DNA of 64,000 nucleotides, taken from assembly GCF_021172065.1 (NCBI RefSeq), contig NZ_CP087880.1, forward strand, positions 1,402,583-1,466,582, given 5' to 3'. A model generated the notes under the pieces. The model did no database searches. It was not told where the DNA came from and saw only the letters and a program-made list of their open reading frames with translations. A program made the position numbers and the translations under genes. This DNA comes from Pseudocitrobacter corydidari. GTDB lineage: Bacteria; Pseudomonadota; Gammaproteobacteria; Enterobacterales; Enterobacteriaceae. Below, piece after piece: positions 54,301 through 64,000 of the stretch; within the stretch, counting starts at the first letter, position 1, and each line of letters starts with the position of its first letter.

Positions 54301-55295
54301 TCCTTACTTTTCTCTAAGACAGTACGTTCGACACGAACCAGCAGTTTCCCCTGAAGCAGTAATACCAGCGTGCGTATCAATAACAGGCCAATAATAAAAT
54401 TGGTAAAGATAAACATCGGCAGCGCCAGGTGATGGTAGAAGCCGACGCCACTGGCATGGCCCAGATGCAGCGCCGTCGTGGCAAGCGCAGAGATACCAAA
54501 CGAGAAGCTCCAGAACGACGCATTAAAGGCCTGACGCAGATACCAGGGCATGAGGCGCAGCATAAACAGCAGTTGCAGCAGGCCATAACCAAACAGCATT
54601 TTGGCGAAGACATCAGCATGCCCGCCGTTGACGCTCAGCCATGCGCTACAGGCCACCAACGCCGGGGCAAGTTGAATTCCCAGTGAAGTACGCAGCGGCA
54701 TTGGCAATTCGCCACCGCTACGCAGGCGCTGAACGATAGCCGGTTCGAGCGTGATCCATGAAATTACGCCCGCCCCCAGAAACGCCAGCCCGGCGTCGTT
54801 AAAACCCAGCGCGCCGCAGGCCATGGTGCTGATAAAATTATTCGCCACGGTCGGTAAATAGAGCCCCGGCGTGGTGGCGCCTTCGGGATGTTCTCCGCGC
54901 CATAGCCCCGCCGTTTGCCAGGCGGCATACCCCAGTTGCAGCGTTACCCCTACGGCAAACAGCACCAGCGCAATCGGCCTGTCCCACGGCGTGACGCCAA
55001 TAGACACCAGCATTGTTGTCGCCGGGAACAGGCTGACAAAGCTGCTGGCTATCGGATGACGCATTTCTTCAACGACGCTGTGTGGAAAACGAATCGTGCG
55101 GCTGATAAACGCCAGCGCCAGCAGGCTCCACATCACGATTGCCAGAATCACCAGACCATCGCCAATCGTCCGGCTTACCGACCAAATCGTGCTGGCATAG
55201 CGCCAGGCAAACCCCATCCCGATGGTCCCCAACACCATGCCAAAATAGCCAGCGGGTAAATTCAACACCTTGCTCTCACACTTCGAATTCTTCAT
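54297..55295 (-). CDS. tehA: Tellurite resistance/SLAC1-family anion channel TehA
   Basis: A 332-residue membrane protein with ten helices, the bacterial relative of plant SLAC1 anion channels. Typical segments include [22 protein letters not shown], the pore-lining [28 protein letters not shown] and [21 protein letters not shown]. It is translated just before and overlaps tehB. The 112-bp gap to the divergent ydcK holds both promoters. Confidence 0.93.
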   Translation of the reverse strand: MKNSKCESKVLNLPAGYFGMVLGTIGMGFAWRYASTIWSVSRTIGDGLVILAIVMWSLLALAFISRTIRFPHSVVEEMRHPIASSFVSLFPATTMLVSIGVTPWDRPIALVLFAVGVTLQLGYAAWQTAGLWRGEHPEGATTPGLYLPTVANNFISTMACGALGFNDAGLAFLGAGVISWITLEPAIVQRLRSGGELPMPLRTSLGIQLAPALVACSAWLSVNGGHADVFAKMLFGYGLLQLLFMLRLMPWYLRQAFNASFWSFSFGISALATTALHLGHASGVGFYHHLALPMFIFTNFIIGLLLIRTLVLLLQGKLLVRVERTVLEKSKD

Positions 55296-55407
55296 TTTGT
55301 TTATATTATCAACTAATTTTGAAGATGCATTTTAAAGTAATCTTTAAACGCCCGCTACCTGCAATATTTGCTACGTTTATCTTAGTGCGAAGCAATGAGA
55401 ATAACCG

Positions 55408-56388
55408 ATGAAAAAATACCGTCTTAGCGAACAGACCCGCACGCACCCGTTTACGGAAAATGGCGATAAACGCAACGTTGTAGTGCGGCAAATCATTGCC
55501 CTGCGTGACTTTGCCGATGTCACCGCAGGCAGCGCGGGCGGTTGGGTAGACGACGAAAATGCACTAAGTCAGCAAGGCGATTGCTGGATCTACGATGAAA
55601 ACAGCGTGGTTTTTGCCGGCGCGCATGTTGAAGGAAACGCCCGCCTGACGCAGCCTTGCGAAGTCAGCCATCATGCGCATATCCGGGGAGATGCCTGGAT
55701 CGATTGCAGTAAAATCAGTCATTACGCCCGGATAAGTGACAACGTCACCGTACAGGCATCCATCGTGCGCGGATATTGTCACCTGTTTGGCAACGCGCGC
55801 ATTTTACACCATAGCCAGGTCATTGCCGCCCAGGGGCTGACGCCTGATAACGATCAAGTGCTTCAGATTTACGACCACGCGACGGTGAGCCGCTCGCGAA
55901 TTGTTCACCAGGCACAAATTTATGGTGAAGCGATTGTGAATCATGCTTTTGTTGAACATCGGGCGGAGATTTTTGAACGCGCCCTGCTGGAAGGCAACGA
56001 AGAAAATGATGTCTGGGTTTGCGACTGCGCGAAAGTGTATGGCAACGCACGGGTGGTAGCCGGGGCCGGAGAAGACGCCATCCCCACCCTGCGGTACAGC
56101 TCGCAGGTGGCTGAAAACGCGGTCATTGAAGGCAATTGTCTGTTGAAACATCACGTGCGCGTCGGCGGTCACGCCTGGCTTCAGGGCGGCCCGATTCTGC
56201 TTGACGATAACGTATTGATTTACGGGCATGCCCGTATTCGCGGCGATGTGGTGATCGAGCATCATGTTGAGATTGAAGGTGATGCCGTCGTCGAAGCCTT
56301 TGGCGATGACGTCATTCACTTACGCGGACGCGCAGTGATTCGCGGCGAGCAGCGTATTACGCGCACGCCGCTGTTGGGATCACTGTGA
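55408..56388 (+). CDS. ydcK: Left-handed beta-helix protein YdcK
   Basis: A 326-residue protein consisting mostly of hexapeptide-type repeats ([98 protein letters not shown]), which build a left-handed parallel beta helix. E. coli YdcK has the same length and place; its enzymatic role, if any, is unknown. It overlaps convergent rimL by 9 bp. Confidence 0.92.
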   Translation: MKKYRLSEQTRTHPFTENGDKRNVVVRQIIALRDFADVTAGSAGGWVDDENALSQQGDCWIYDENSVVFAGAHVEGNARLTQPCEVSHHAHIRGDAWIDCSKISHYARISDNVTVQASIVRGYCHLFGNARILHHSQVIAAQGLTPDNDQVLQIYDHATVSRSRIVHQAQIYGEAIVNHAFVEHRAEIFERALLEGNEENDVWVCDCAKVYGNARVVAGAGEDAIPTLRYSSQVAENAVIEGNCLLKHHVRVGGHAWLQGGPILLDDNVLIYGHARIRGDVVIEHHVEIEGDAVVEAFGDDVIHLRGRAVIRGEQRITRTPLLGSL

Positions 56389-56931
56389 CGCGTTGTCGAT
56401 AATCCGCGCGTAGATATTCTGATCGTAATAAACGCCGTTGAGAAATTCCGCCTGCTTCAGGCAGCCTTCGAGGCTAAAACCGTTACGTAAGGCCACCTGA
56501 TTGCTGCGCGCGTTATCCACGCGGCATTTAATGACGAAGCGTCGGACTTCACCGCTTTGTACAAAGTAGTCAATAAACGCCTGTAACGAGGCGGAAAGTA
56601 TGCCTTTGCCTTGCGCAGACTCATCCAGCCAGTAACCGATATAACCGGTCTTGTTGGTCGGTTCAATCTGATTAAATGACAGCACGCCCACCAACGCGTC
56701 ATGCTCCAAAATCATAAACATTTTCACGATGCCGCGCTGATGCAGCATCATATTACCCAGCACATGCTGGTGCGTATCCTGCTCGCGGGTGACTAACAGC
56801 GGCCAGTTCATTGACGCAGAAAGCCAGTCTCTGTTTTTGATAACCAACTGATGCAGCGCCGGAACGTGGCTTTCATCGACCGCATGGAGGCTCAACGTAG
56901 AGCTAACCGGGATAATCTCCTGCGAAGACAT
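56380..56931 (-). CDS. rimL: Ribosomal protein L7/L12 N-alpha-acetyltransferase RimL
   Basis: A 183-residue GNAT enzyme; acetyl-CoA loop region [17 protein letters not shown] and the family stretch [37 protein letters not shown] match RimL. It acetylates the N-terminal Ser of L12 to give L7. E. coli has ydcH between rimL and opgD; here there is only a 68-bp gap carrying a REP element. Confidence 0.92.
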   Translation of the reverse strand: MSSQEIIPVSSTLSLHAVDESHVPALHQLVIKNRDWLSASMNWPLLVTREQDTHQHVLGNMMLHQRGIVKMFMILEHDALVGVLSFNQIEPTNKTGYIGYWLDESAQGKGILSASLQAFIDYFVQSGEVRRFVIKCRVDNARSNQVALRNGFSLEGCLKQAEFLNGVYYDQNIYARIIDNASQ

Positions 56932-56951
56932 GGTATTTCCTCAATAAAAAA

Positions 56952-56981
56952 GCCGGATGGCGCTTCGCTTATCCGGCCTAC
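56952..56981. repeat. REP element between opgD and rimL
   Basis: GCCGGATGGCGCTTCGCTTATCCGGCCTAC is a consensus REP palindrome. It follows opgD in the direction of transcription and probably protects that mRNA end. Confidence 0.9.
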
Positions 56982-56999
56982 AGGTTACAGTTTGCCCGA

Positions 57000-58655
57000 T
57001 TACTTCATCACGCGGTCGTCAACGTACTGACGTTTATCCGGCGCGGGCGGGAAGTATTGATACAGCCAGGTTTCACTGATGGCATCGCCTTGACAGCGCA
57101 GGAACAAGCGCATATCAACCGGGTCGGTTGAATCGGAGGTCGGATACCAGTCAAAGAGAATGCGGTAGCCGTCGAACGGTTCCACGTAGAGGATCTCAAT
57201 TTGTTTGGCTTCCCCGCTGGAGAGCGTAATGACCGGCTCGATACCTTTCGGCGCGGCCGCTTTCAAATCGCCGCCAACGAAATCGATAGCAAAACGACGC
57301 GACCATTTTTCCGGGTAATGTTCGCCCGGCGCCCAGCCTTCCGGGAAGCTGCCCATCCCGGTACGGGTTGCCATCACGCGCGCCAGCGGTGAACGCACCG
57401 GCGGCATCGCGCTCCAGTAGAGGCGGTAGCTGAAGTTAAGCGTATCGCCCGCCTTCACCGGTTTTTCCGGCTGCCAGAAGCAAACAATGTTATCCAGCGT
57501 TTCACCGGTGGTCGGGATTTCCATCAAACTGACGGCCCCTTTACCCCATTGATTACGCGGCTCAACCCACAGGCTCGGGCGCTTGTTGTACCAGCCCATA
57601 ACGTCCTGATAGTGCGTGAAATCGCGATCCAGTTGCAACAAACCAAAGCCTTTCGGGTTTTTATCCTGATAGGCGTTGAACTGCAGTTTCTGCGGGTTAT
57701 TCAGCGGACGGCAAATCCACTCGCCGTTGCCCAACCACATCGCCAGACGATCGGAATCGTGAATTTGTGGATGAATGGTGTCGCAGACGCGGCGTTCGTT
57801 ATTGCCGCAGCTGAACATACTGGTCATCGGCGCGATACCCAGCTGTTTAATATCTTTACGCGCATAGATATGGTTTTCGACGTCCATGATCACCTGGCTT
57901 TCCGCACAGTTAATGATGAACTTATACGCACCGGTCACGCTTGGGCTGTCGAGCAGCGCGTAAACCGTAAAGACGGTTGCCCCTGGTTTCACCGTCTCGA
58001 ACCAGAACGAGGTGAAATCCGGGAACTCTTCCAGGCTGTCGGTGTAGGTGTCCACCGCCAGTCCTCGGGCGGACAATCCGTACTGATAGGTGCTGTCGAC
58101 CGCGCGGAAATAGCTCGCGCCAAGGAAAGAGACGATATCGCGACGCGCCAGCTCCGGCGCTTTAAAGGCACGGAACCCGGCGAAGCCGAGATCGGTCTGC
58201 CCTTCCAGCTGTTTGGTATCAACGCCCGTGTCGGTGTATTTAAACAGCTCCGGGCGGAAATGCACTTCGCGCGCCTGCTGCGTCGCGGCGTCTACGGAGA
58301 ACATCCGCACGCGGCGGCGGAACCCCATCCCGACGTGGAAGAACTGGATGTCTAACTGGCGATCGTCAACGTTGTTCCACAGGGAGTGCGCCGCGTCGTA
58401 TTGAATGCTGTTGTAGGCCTGCGGCGTCATGTTCGCCAGCGTTTCCGGCAGCGGACGCGGTGCGCCGCCCCAGGGCTGACGGGAGAGATCGTGCGCCATA
58501 GACTGCAGCACGGAAAAGTCGAAACGACGGGTCTGGCCGTCCGCGATATCCGACTCCTGCGCTAACGCAGCCTGAGAAAAAAGGGAAGCTACACCGGATG
58601 TCCCGCACACGGCGGCAACAGCCATTGATGATTTAAGAAAGTGTCTGCGGTTCAT
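57000..58655 (-). CDS. opgD: Glucan biosynthesis protein OpgD
   Basis: A 551-residue periplasmic protein with a Tat signal ([18 protein letters not shown], cleaved near QAALAQ). It belongs to the OpgG/OpgD beta-sandwich family, with acidic clusters in [26 protein letters not shown] and [10 protein letters not shown]. OpgD hydrolyses or shortens beta-1,2-glucan to set osmoregulated periplasmic glucan structure. Length equals E. coli OpgD. A REP element lies after the stop. Confidence 0.95.
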   Translation of the reverse strand: MNRRHFLKSSMAVAAVCGTSGVASLFSQAALAQESDIADGQTRRFDFSVLQSMAHDLSRQPWGGAPRPLPETLANMTPQAYNSIQYDAAHSLWNNVDDRQLDIQFFHVGMGFRRRVRMFSVDAATQQAREVHFRPELFKYTDTGVDTKQLEGQTDLGFAGFRAFKAPELARRDIVSFLGASYFRAVDSTYQYGLSARGLAVDTYTDSLEEFPDFTSFWFETVKPGATVFTVYALLDSPSVTGAYKFIINCAESQVIMDVENHIYARKDIKQLGIAPMTSMFSCGNNERRVCDTIHPQIHDSDRLAMWLGNGEWICRPLNNPQKLQFNAYQDKNPKGFGLLQLDRDFTHYQDVMGWYNKRPSLWVEPRNQWGKGAVSLMEIPTTGETLDNIVCFWQPEKPVKAGDTLNFSYRLYWSAMPPVRSPLARVMATRTGMGSFPEGWAPGEHYPEKWSRRFAIDFVGGDLKAAAPKGIEPVITLSSGEAKQIEILYVEPFDGYRILFDWYPTSDSTDPVDMRLFLRCQGDAISETWLYQYFPPAPDKRQYVDDRVMK

Positions 58656-58838
58656 GCCTGAGAAAGCGTCCTTTTTAAGAGAAGAATGCGGTAAACGGTT
58701 ACGTCGTTAAGTCCGACCACTCTAGACAAAATCGATTAATAATCCAATTGTTGGCGCGATAATTTGTTCCGACTGGCGCAAAAAGATTCTGTCGAGGGGA
58801 AGAGACTGAATAAGGTGTAAATTTGTGTATAAAAAACG

Positions 58839-59789
58839 TTATTTACCGCGAAACATCTTGCGCCACTCGCTCGGGCTTACGCCAAAACGTTGTTTAAATC
58901 CCTGACGATAGGAAACCGGTGAGTTAAACCCTGACAAACTGGCGATCATTTCCACGCTATGGTCTGTTGATTCCAGCAACGTCTGGCTGTAGCGCAGACG
59001 TTCAACCTGCAACCATTCCACCGGCGATACACCCGTTGCGCGAGTGAAGTTGCGGGTGAAAGTACGCCGCGCCATCGAAACGAAATTCGCCAGCGAGTCA
59101 ACATCGTGTGGTTTATCAAGATGTCCGCGCAGGTAGTCCAGCAAGGCATTAATTCGGCTATCTTTGGTGTTTTTCGGCACGGAGCACTCAATAAACTGGG
59201 CCTGACCACCCTCGCGATACGGGGGGATCACCATGCGGCGGGCGACTTTATTGGCCACGGCGCTGCCATAATATTTACGCAGCACATAGAGGCAGCAATC
59301 GATCCCGGCAGCCGTACCGGCGGAGGTGATCAGATGGTCGTCATCCACGTAGAGAGAGTTGGTATCGAGCTGTACGCAGGGGAAACGCGCCGTAAAATCC
59401 GCTTCAAATTCCCAGTGCGTTGAGGCCCGGTGATTATCCAGAAGCCCGGCGTAGGCAAGCACATACGTCCCAAGACAAAGCCCAACAATATCCGCGCCTC
59501 GCAGGCGGGCTGCCAGCAAGGCGTTGAGCAGCGCAACGGAGGGTTTCTCTTCGGGATGCGCCCAGAATGGGATAATCACAATGTCGGCATCATTAAGCGC
59601 GTCGAGCCCGTGTTCGACGGATACTGACATGCCCGATTTCGAGGGGATTGTTCCCGGATTTTCGGCGCAAACCACATAACGAAACAGGGCCTCGCCAGGC
59701 AGGATTTGGCTAAAAATAATCTCCGGTACGCAGAGGTGAAACGGGCTGAACCCTTCGGTGGCGATTACGGCCACCAACGGCGCTGACAT
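58839..59789 (-). CDS. ftrA: FtrA-type regulator: GATase-1-like domain plus AraC helix-turn-helix
   Basis: A 316-residue protein. Residues 1-190 form a DJ-1/PfpI-like domain with Cys in GLCLGTYVLAYAG; the C-terminal 100 residues are an AraC DNA-binding domain (LANFVSMARRTFTRNFTRATGVSPVEWLQVERLRYSQTLLE...GFNSPVSYRQGFKQRFGVSPSEWRK). I start it at 59789 (MSAPLVAV) behind AAAGGAG; an ATG at 59822 is less likely. Its regulon is unknown. E. coli has no such gene between opgD and ydcJ. Confidence 0.88.
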   Translation of the reverse strand: MSAPLVAVIATEGFSPFHLCVPEIIFSQILPGEALFRYVVCAENPGTIPSKSGMSVSVEHGLDALNDADIVIIPFWAHPEEKPSVALLNALLAARLRGADIVGLCLGTYVLAYAGLLDNHRASTHWEFEADFTARFPCVQLDTNSLYVDDDHLITSAGTAAGIDCCLYVLRKYYGSAVANKVARRMVIPPYREGGQAQFIECSVPKNTKDSRINALLDYLRGHLDKPHDVDSLANFVSMARRTFTRNFTRATGVSPVEWLQVERLRYSQTLLESTDHSVEMIASLSGFNSPVSYRQGFKQRFGVSPSEWRKMFRGK

Positions 59790-59842
59790 AAACAACTCCT
59801 TTAAGGCTATCTGTCCTGGCATTTGCAGGACGGCAGATAGAG

Positions 59843-59882
59843 AAAAGCCCCGAGTGATTTTTCAATCAACCCGAGGCCCCCT
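59843..59882 (-). ncRNA. Sok-like antisense RNA, remnant of a hok/sok locus
   Basis: On the minus strand GGGGGCCTCGGGTTGATTG and AATCACTCGGGGCTTTTC form the body and T-run end typical of Sok RNAs (compare E. coli SokB). Upstream on the same strand are GGTCTGTAAGAGGCAATCTACATG, the conserved hok-leader region, up to 59925. The hok gene expected on the plus strand beyond 59930 is missing; the 3' end of a carboxylesterase gene occupies the place. Confidence 0.55.
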
Positions 59883-59936
59883 ATATGCTAGTCACATGTA
59901 GATTGCCTCTTACAGACCGCAAGGTCAATACACCGC

Positions 59937-61445
59937 TCAATCCAGTGTCACATGATGCTTCATTACCCGCTTAAACAGCGCCAGCCGCGCACGCATAAAA
60001 CGGTTCTCCACTTTAAAACCCGCGTGCTTATTCAGACCAATTCGCAGTAGCCGATCGCGGCCCTGGACCGATGCGGGCCAGCGAGTGGGGCCATTGAGTA
60101 CAGTGCAGGTTTTACTGGCATGATGCGCAAAATTCACCCAGTAATCGGCCACCTGTGCCGCAAAGGCTCTGTCTCGCTCATTGACGTAAAATCGGGCAGG
60201 TTCTGCCAGCGTCAGGGTATCGAAAACATAAGGCACTTCGTTGCCGTGCCACGCGCCATTGGTGTAAGTGGCGTGTTCCGCTTCGGTCACATAATCAAAC
60301 CAGTAGCGCCAGCAGGGTTGATTCACCCGCTGTTGCGCCTGCATCACCACATAGCCCAGTGTGGTAAAGGCCATATCCCGGCACACCTGACGCCCGAGTT
60401 CTTCATCGCCCTTCACACCCGGATAAAGCAGTTTAATGAGTCCCAGCCCCAGACGCCGGGTTCGCCTGAGTTTTTCTATCTCACCGGCAAGATCAACACC
60501 AAACACCGCCATCACGCTGGCTTCGTCGCTGTTCGAACCAATCAACACCGGCATGGCATGCTGTTTCCCGGCAAAAAAGACGTCCAGCATGGGCTGTGGC
60601 AGGACCGCGTCGCCGGCGATGGGCGTTGGGCCAATATTGAGCGGTGCTTCGAGCGGCCAGAACTTTTCCGGCGGGATCGCGCGTAGCTGGTCCGCGCTGG
60701 CATTCTCCAGACCAAAGTGCGCCGCCAGCTGTACGCCCTTCTCCAGCGCCTTTTCGCGTGGGGTATCGGGAAGCGTATAGCCGCTTTGGATCACCGCTTT
60801 GTGAAACAGCTCCGCCGCTTTTGGCGACGTCATCATTGACAGCACGCTGCGCGCGCCCGCCGACTCGCCAAATAACGTGACATTATTGCTGTCACCGCCA
60901 AATGCGGCGATGTTCTCCTGAACCCAGCGTAGCGCGGCGATTTGATCCATCAGGGCAAAATTATTCAGCGGTTCGTTGTCTTCCCCTTCAAGGGCAGGAT
61001 GAGCAAAAAAGCCCAGATGCCCGAGCCGATAGTTAACCGTCACCACCACCACATTTCGTTGCGCCAGCGCTTTGCCGTCGTACGGCGGCAGACCACCCGC
61101 CCCAATGGTGTACCCACCACCGTGCAGCCACACCATCACGGGTAAAGGCGCTGAACGCGCGGCTGGCGACCAGACATTCAGATAGAGACAATCTTCCGAG
61201 AAGCGCCCCGGATCGCCGCCGCCCAGTTCGCGGCAGTAGTCGATATTCTGCCAGCAGGAAGCAGAGAAAGTATCGGCCTGACGCACGCCAGTCCATGGTT
61301 GAACCGGCTGCGGCGCGCGCCAGCGTAAAGCACCGACGGGCGGTTGCGCGAAGGGAATGCCTCGCCAGAGGTGGATATTCTCATCAACGAGGCCAAGAAG
61401 TGTGCCCTGGCGGGTTTCCGCCAGCGGCGTTGAGGGGTTGTGCAT
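59937..61445 (-). CDS. Type-B carboxylesterase/para-nitrobenzyl esterase family protein
   Basis: A 502-residue alpha/beta hydrolase with no signal peptide. The nucleophile is Ser in TLFGESAGARS, with Glu in GSNSDEAS and His in GAWHGNEVPY completing the triad; VMVWLHGGGYTIGAG is the oxyanion loop, and ENIAAFGGDSNNV the family signature. It hydrolyses esters of unknown identity. It lies 40 bp downstream of ydcJ on the same strand, so they may be cotranscribed. Confidence 0.9.
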   Translation of the reverse strand: MHNPSTPLAETRQGTLLGLVDENIHLWRGIPFAQPPVGALRWRAPQPVQPWTGVRQADTFSASCWQNIDYCRELGGGDPGRFSEDCLYLNVWSPAARSAPLPVMVWLHGGGYTIGAGGLPPYDGKALAQRNVVVVTVNYRLGHLGFFAHPALEGEDNEPLNNFALMDQIAALRWVQENIAAFGGDSNNVTLFGESAGARSVLSMMTSPKAAELFHKAVIQSGYTLPDTPREKALEKGVQLAAHFGLENASADQLRAIPPEKFWPLEAPLNIGPTPIAGDAVLPQPMLDVFFAGKQHAMPVLIGSNSDEASVMAVFGVDLAGEIEKLRRTRRLGLGLIKLLYPGVKGDEELGRQVCRDMAFTTLGYVVMQAQQRVNQPCWRYWFDYVTEAEHATYTNGAWHGNEVPYVFDTLTLAEPARFYVNERDRAFAAQVADYWVNFAHHASKTCTVLNGPTRWPASVQGRDRLLRIGLNKHAGFKVENRFMRARLALFKRVMKHHVTLD

Positions 61446-61485
61446 CGATTCCGTCCTTTATCAATCTCCCTCAAGATTACCTGTT

Positions 61486-62829
61486 TCAGAGCAGACCGCA
61501 ACGCCGTTTACTGCGCACTTCCGCCTGCTCGTAAAGCGTAAATTCATCCAGCACCGGGCAGCCCAGCGCCTGTTCAAAGGCATCGCGGCTGGCGTTTCCG
61601 TGATGCCGCGACGAATTGCCGTTTCCAAGATTGGACTGAAAAATCCCCGCCGCGCTGACCGGCAGGAAATCTTCATAAATTATCGGCTGCGCAATCACCC
61701 AACCGCGCTCAATTAACGGCTGCGGATCGTCACCGGGATGAAATGCCTGACGGTGCGCTTCCCCGGCCGGCGTCAGACGATACCGGAACCAGGCGAGCCC
61801 CTGCTGGCGAAGCAGAAATTCGCTATCCGGGAACGCCTTGAACACATCCTGTAAATGCAGTTGATGGGTCAGGTTATCGCTACCGACGCCTGCCTCATTG
61901 AGCAGTTTGTCATACAGCGCCCGCCCTTTTTGCGTTAACGCGATGCCCCGCTGCTCAATTTCACCGAACCGCGCGGTATGTGTTCCCTGCCCGTCACCGG
62001 CAAATTTCACTGGCTCTTCCAGCGCCTTAAAACTGGTTTGACGCAATAACAACGGCACATCACGGCGAGGCGGGCCTTCAATCACCGCTTTCGGCTCGAT
62101 TCCGTATTCCGCCATCAGCGCCTGTACACGGTCGATATCCAGCGTGCGCGGCGTGAGATGGTTGATGTGGCAACCGGGGAAACAGACCACATCGGCAATT
62201 AACCGATGCTGCTGATGCAGCGCCTGGTAGGTCTCGCGATCGACCGTCGCCGACTGATGCCAGCGAAAGGTTTCCAGCGCTTGCTGGACAAACTCCTGCG
62301 CCTGTGCCGCCGTAAACTCGCCCCGCTCTTCATGTAGCGCAATCAGTTCACGACAGCGCGGGGTAAAAATATCACGCTGCTGTAAAATCTCAGCGGCACG
62401 CTGCCTGAGCGCGGGATCGTCAATTAATTCAAGGCGTAAGAGCGAGGTAAACACGCGAAATGGATTGCGCGACAACGCCGCATCATCCACCGGACGAAAT
62501 GCCGTGGAGTGCACCGGCACGCCTGCCTGAGAGAGATCGTAATAGCTAACCGGGTACATCCCCATAATGGCGAACATGCGCCGCAGCATCGACAGCTCCT
62601 CAGCCGTGCCGAGGCGTATCGCCCCATGACGCTCAACGTTAAGCCGCGCCAGTTCATCCGCATTCACCATCTGTTCATGCAGGCGCGTGTTATTTTCCAG
62701 TACCGCCAGATTCACGTCTGCGACCAGCTCCAGCAATGTGCCGTACTGCGGCACTTCCTGCTGATACATTGCCGACATCGCCTGCGAAAAATCTTCCCGA
62801 ATCTCATCTGCCGTGATGCTTTGCGCCAT
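61486..62829 (-). CDS. ydcJ: VOC-like 2-oxoadipate dioxygenase/decarboxylase family protein YdcJ (HglS-like)
   Basis: A 447-residue DUF1338-family protein, same length as E. coli YdcJ. Candidate iron ligands are His in NVERHGAIR, His in HINHLTPR and Glu in RFGEIEQRG, matching those of HglS (2-oxoadipate to D-2-hydroxyglutarate, lysine catabolism). Whether YdcJ itself has this activity is not proven. The start follows a GGAGG site. It is divergent from pcaH, with 218 bp between. Confidence 0.92.
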   Translation of the reverse strand: MAQSITADEIREDFSQAMSAMYQQEVPQYGTLLELVADVNLAVLENNTRLHEQMVNADELARLNVERHGAIRLGTAEELSMLRRMFAIMGMYPVSYYDLSQAGVPVHSTAFRPVDDAALSRNPFRVFTSLLRLELIDDPALRQRAAEILQQRDIFTPRCRELIALHEERGEFTAAQAQEFVQQALETFRWHQSATVDRETYQALHQQHRLIADVVCFPGCHINHLTPRTLDIDRVQALMAEYGIEPKAVIEGPPRRDVPLLLRQTSFKALEEPVKFAGDGQGTHTARFGEIEQRGIALTQKGRALYDKLLNEAGVGSDNLTHQLHLQDVFKAFPDSEFLLRQQGLAWFRYRLTPAGEAHRQAFHPGDDPQPLIERGWVIAQPIIYEDFLPVSAAGIFQSNLGNGNSSRHHGNASRDAFEQALGCPVLDEFTLYEQAEVRSKRRCGLL

Positions 62830-62993
62830 GATGTCATGCCTCCAGTGAATATATTCTGGAGTGTAGAAAAGCTCACGACGCTGCGTGGCAAGAATTTGGA
62901 AAGTGTGATCGGTATGACGCTGTAAGCGAAACGGAGAGATATAACCTGAAGTTATTAAATAAACACCTTAAATTCACTTTAAATTAACATTGA

Positions 62994-64000
<1,007 letters not shown>

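Noticed and set aside
56932..56999. Search for ydcH between rimL and opgD as in E. coli
   Set aside because: Only 68 bp containing a REP element; no ORF remains.

Overview
The window is a chromosomal segment from an enterobacterium of the Citrobacter/Salmonella/E. coli group, and I favour Citrobacter. Two long blocks match the E. coli K-12 chromosome: ynfFGH-dmsD then clcB-bioD2-mlc-ynfL-ynfM-asr-ydgU-ydgD-mdtIJ-tqsA, and ydcJ-opgD-rimL-ydcK-tehAB-ydcL-ydcO-sutR-rlhA then ydcRSTUV-patD. Salmonella/Citrobacter-type genes are interspersed: an OsmU osmoprotectant importer, smvA/smvR, an M32 carboxypeptidase, a CioAB-type bd oxidase and pcaHG. REP-type hairpins are frequent and several gene pairs overlap tail to tail.

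Layout. 1-9.3 kb: two S/N-oxide (DMSO) reductase operons, ynfF(partial)GH-dmsD and dmsABC, separated by a LysR gene. 9.6-13 kb: osmYXWV importer. 13.06-14.35 kb: an intact IS481-family insertion that splits a REP-like hairpin and carries a 5-bp target duplication. 14.5-25.6 kb: the clcB-to-tqsA backbone, with acid-shock, biotin, sugar-regulation, polyamine-export and AI-2-export genes, plus two small genes (ydgU and an mdtU-like leader ORF). 25.7-29.6 kb: smvA efflux pump with its TetR repressor, and an SOS-controlled umuDC. 29.7-34.5 kb: an odd citrate synthase paralogue, a hok/mok/sok type I toxin locus and a series of small orphan genes. 34.5-41.6 kb: patD-ydcVUTS with the MocR regulator ydcR (putrescine/GABA). 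41.9-46.8 kb: small zinc-ribbon gene, Ni/Co exporter rcnA with rcnR, an aberrant tRNA-like gene, and a short-Q-loop bd oxidase with its DUF2474 peptide. 46.8-62.8 kb: the ydc block interrupted by a FtrA-type regulator and a carboxylesterase. 63-64 kb: start of a protocatechuate 3,4-dioxygenase operon.

Functional themes. Anaerobic respiration (two reductases probably served by one DmsD chaperone) sits beside stress defences: osmoprotection, acid shock, polyamine and biocide efflux, SOS mutagenesis, and Ni/Co efflux. Catabolic functions are putrescine/GABA and aromatic-acid ring cleavage.

Points most worth a second look: a citrate synthase lacking the oxaloacetate-binding catalytic His; electron-transfer subunits of the two reductases far more alike than their partners, suggesting gene conversion; a complete hok locus plus a separate sok remnant; a tRNA-shaped gene with a UUC anticodon and broken consensus pairs; a spermidine-leader-type uORF ahead of mdtJI; a twin operator between sutR and ydcO; and a hexanucleotide repeat in rcnA. 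I saw no CRISPR array and no prophage. All calls come from reading the sequence and recalled family knowledge; no searches were run.
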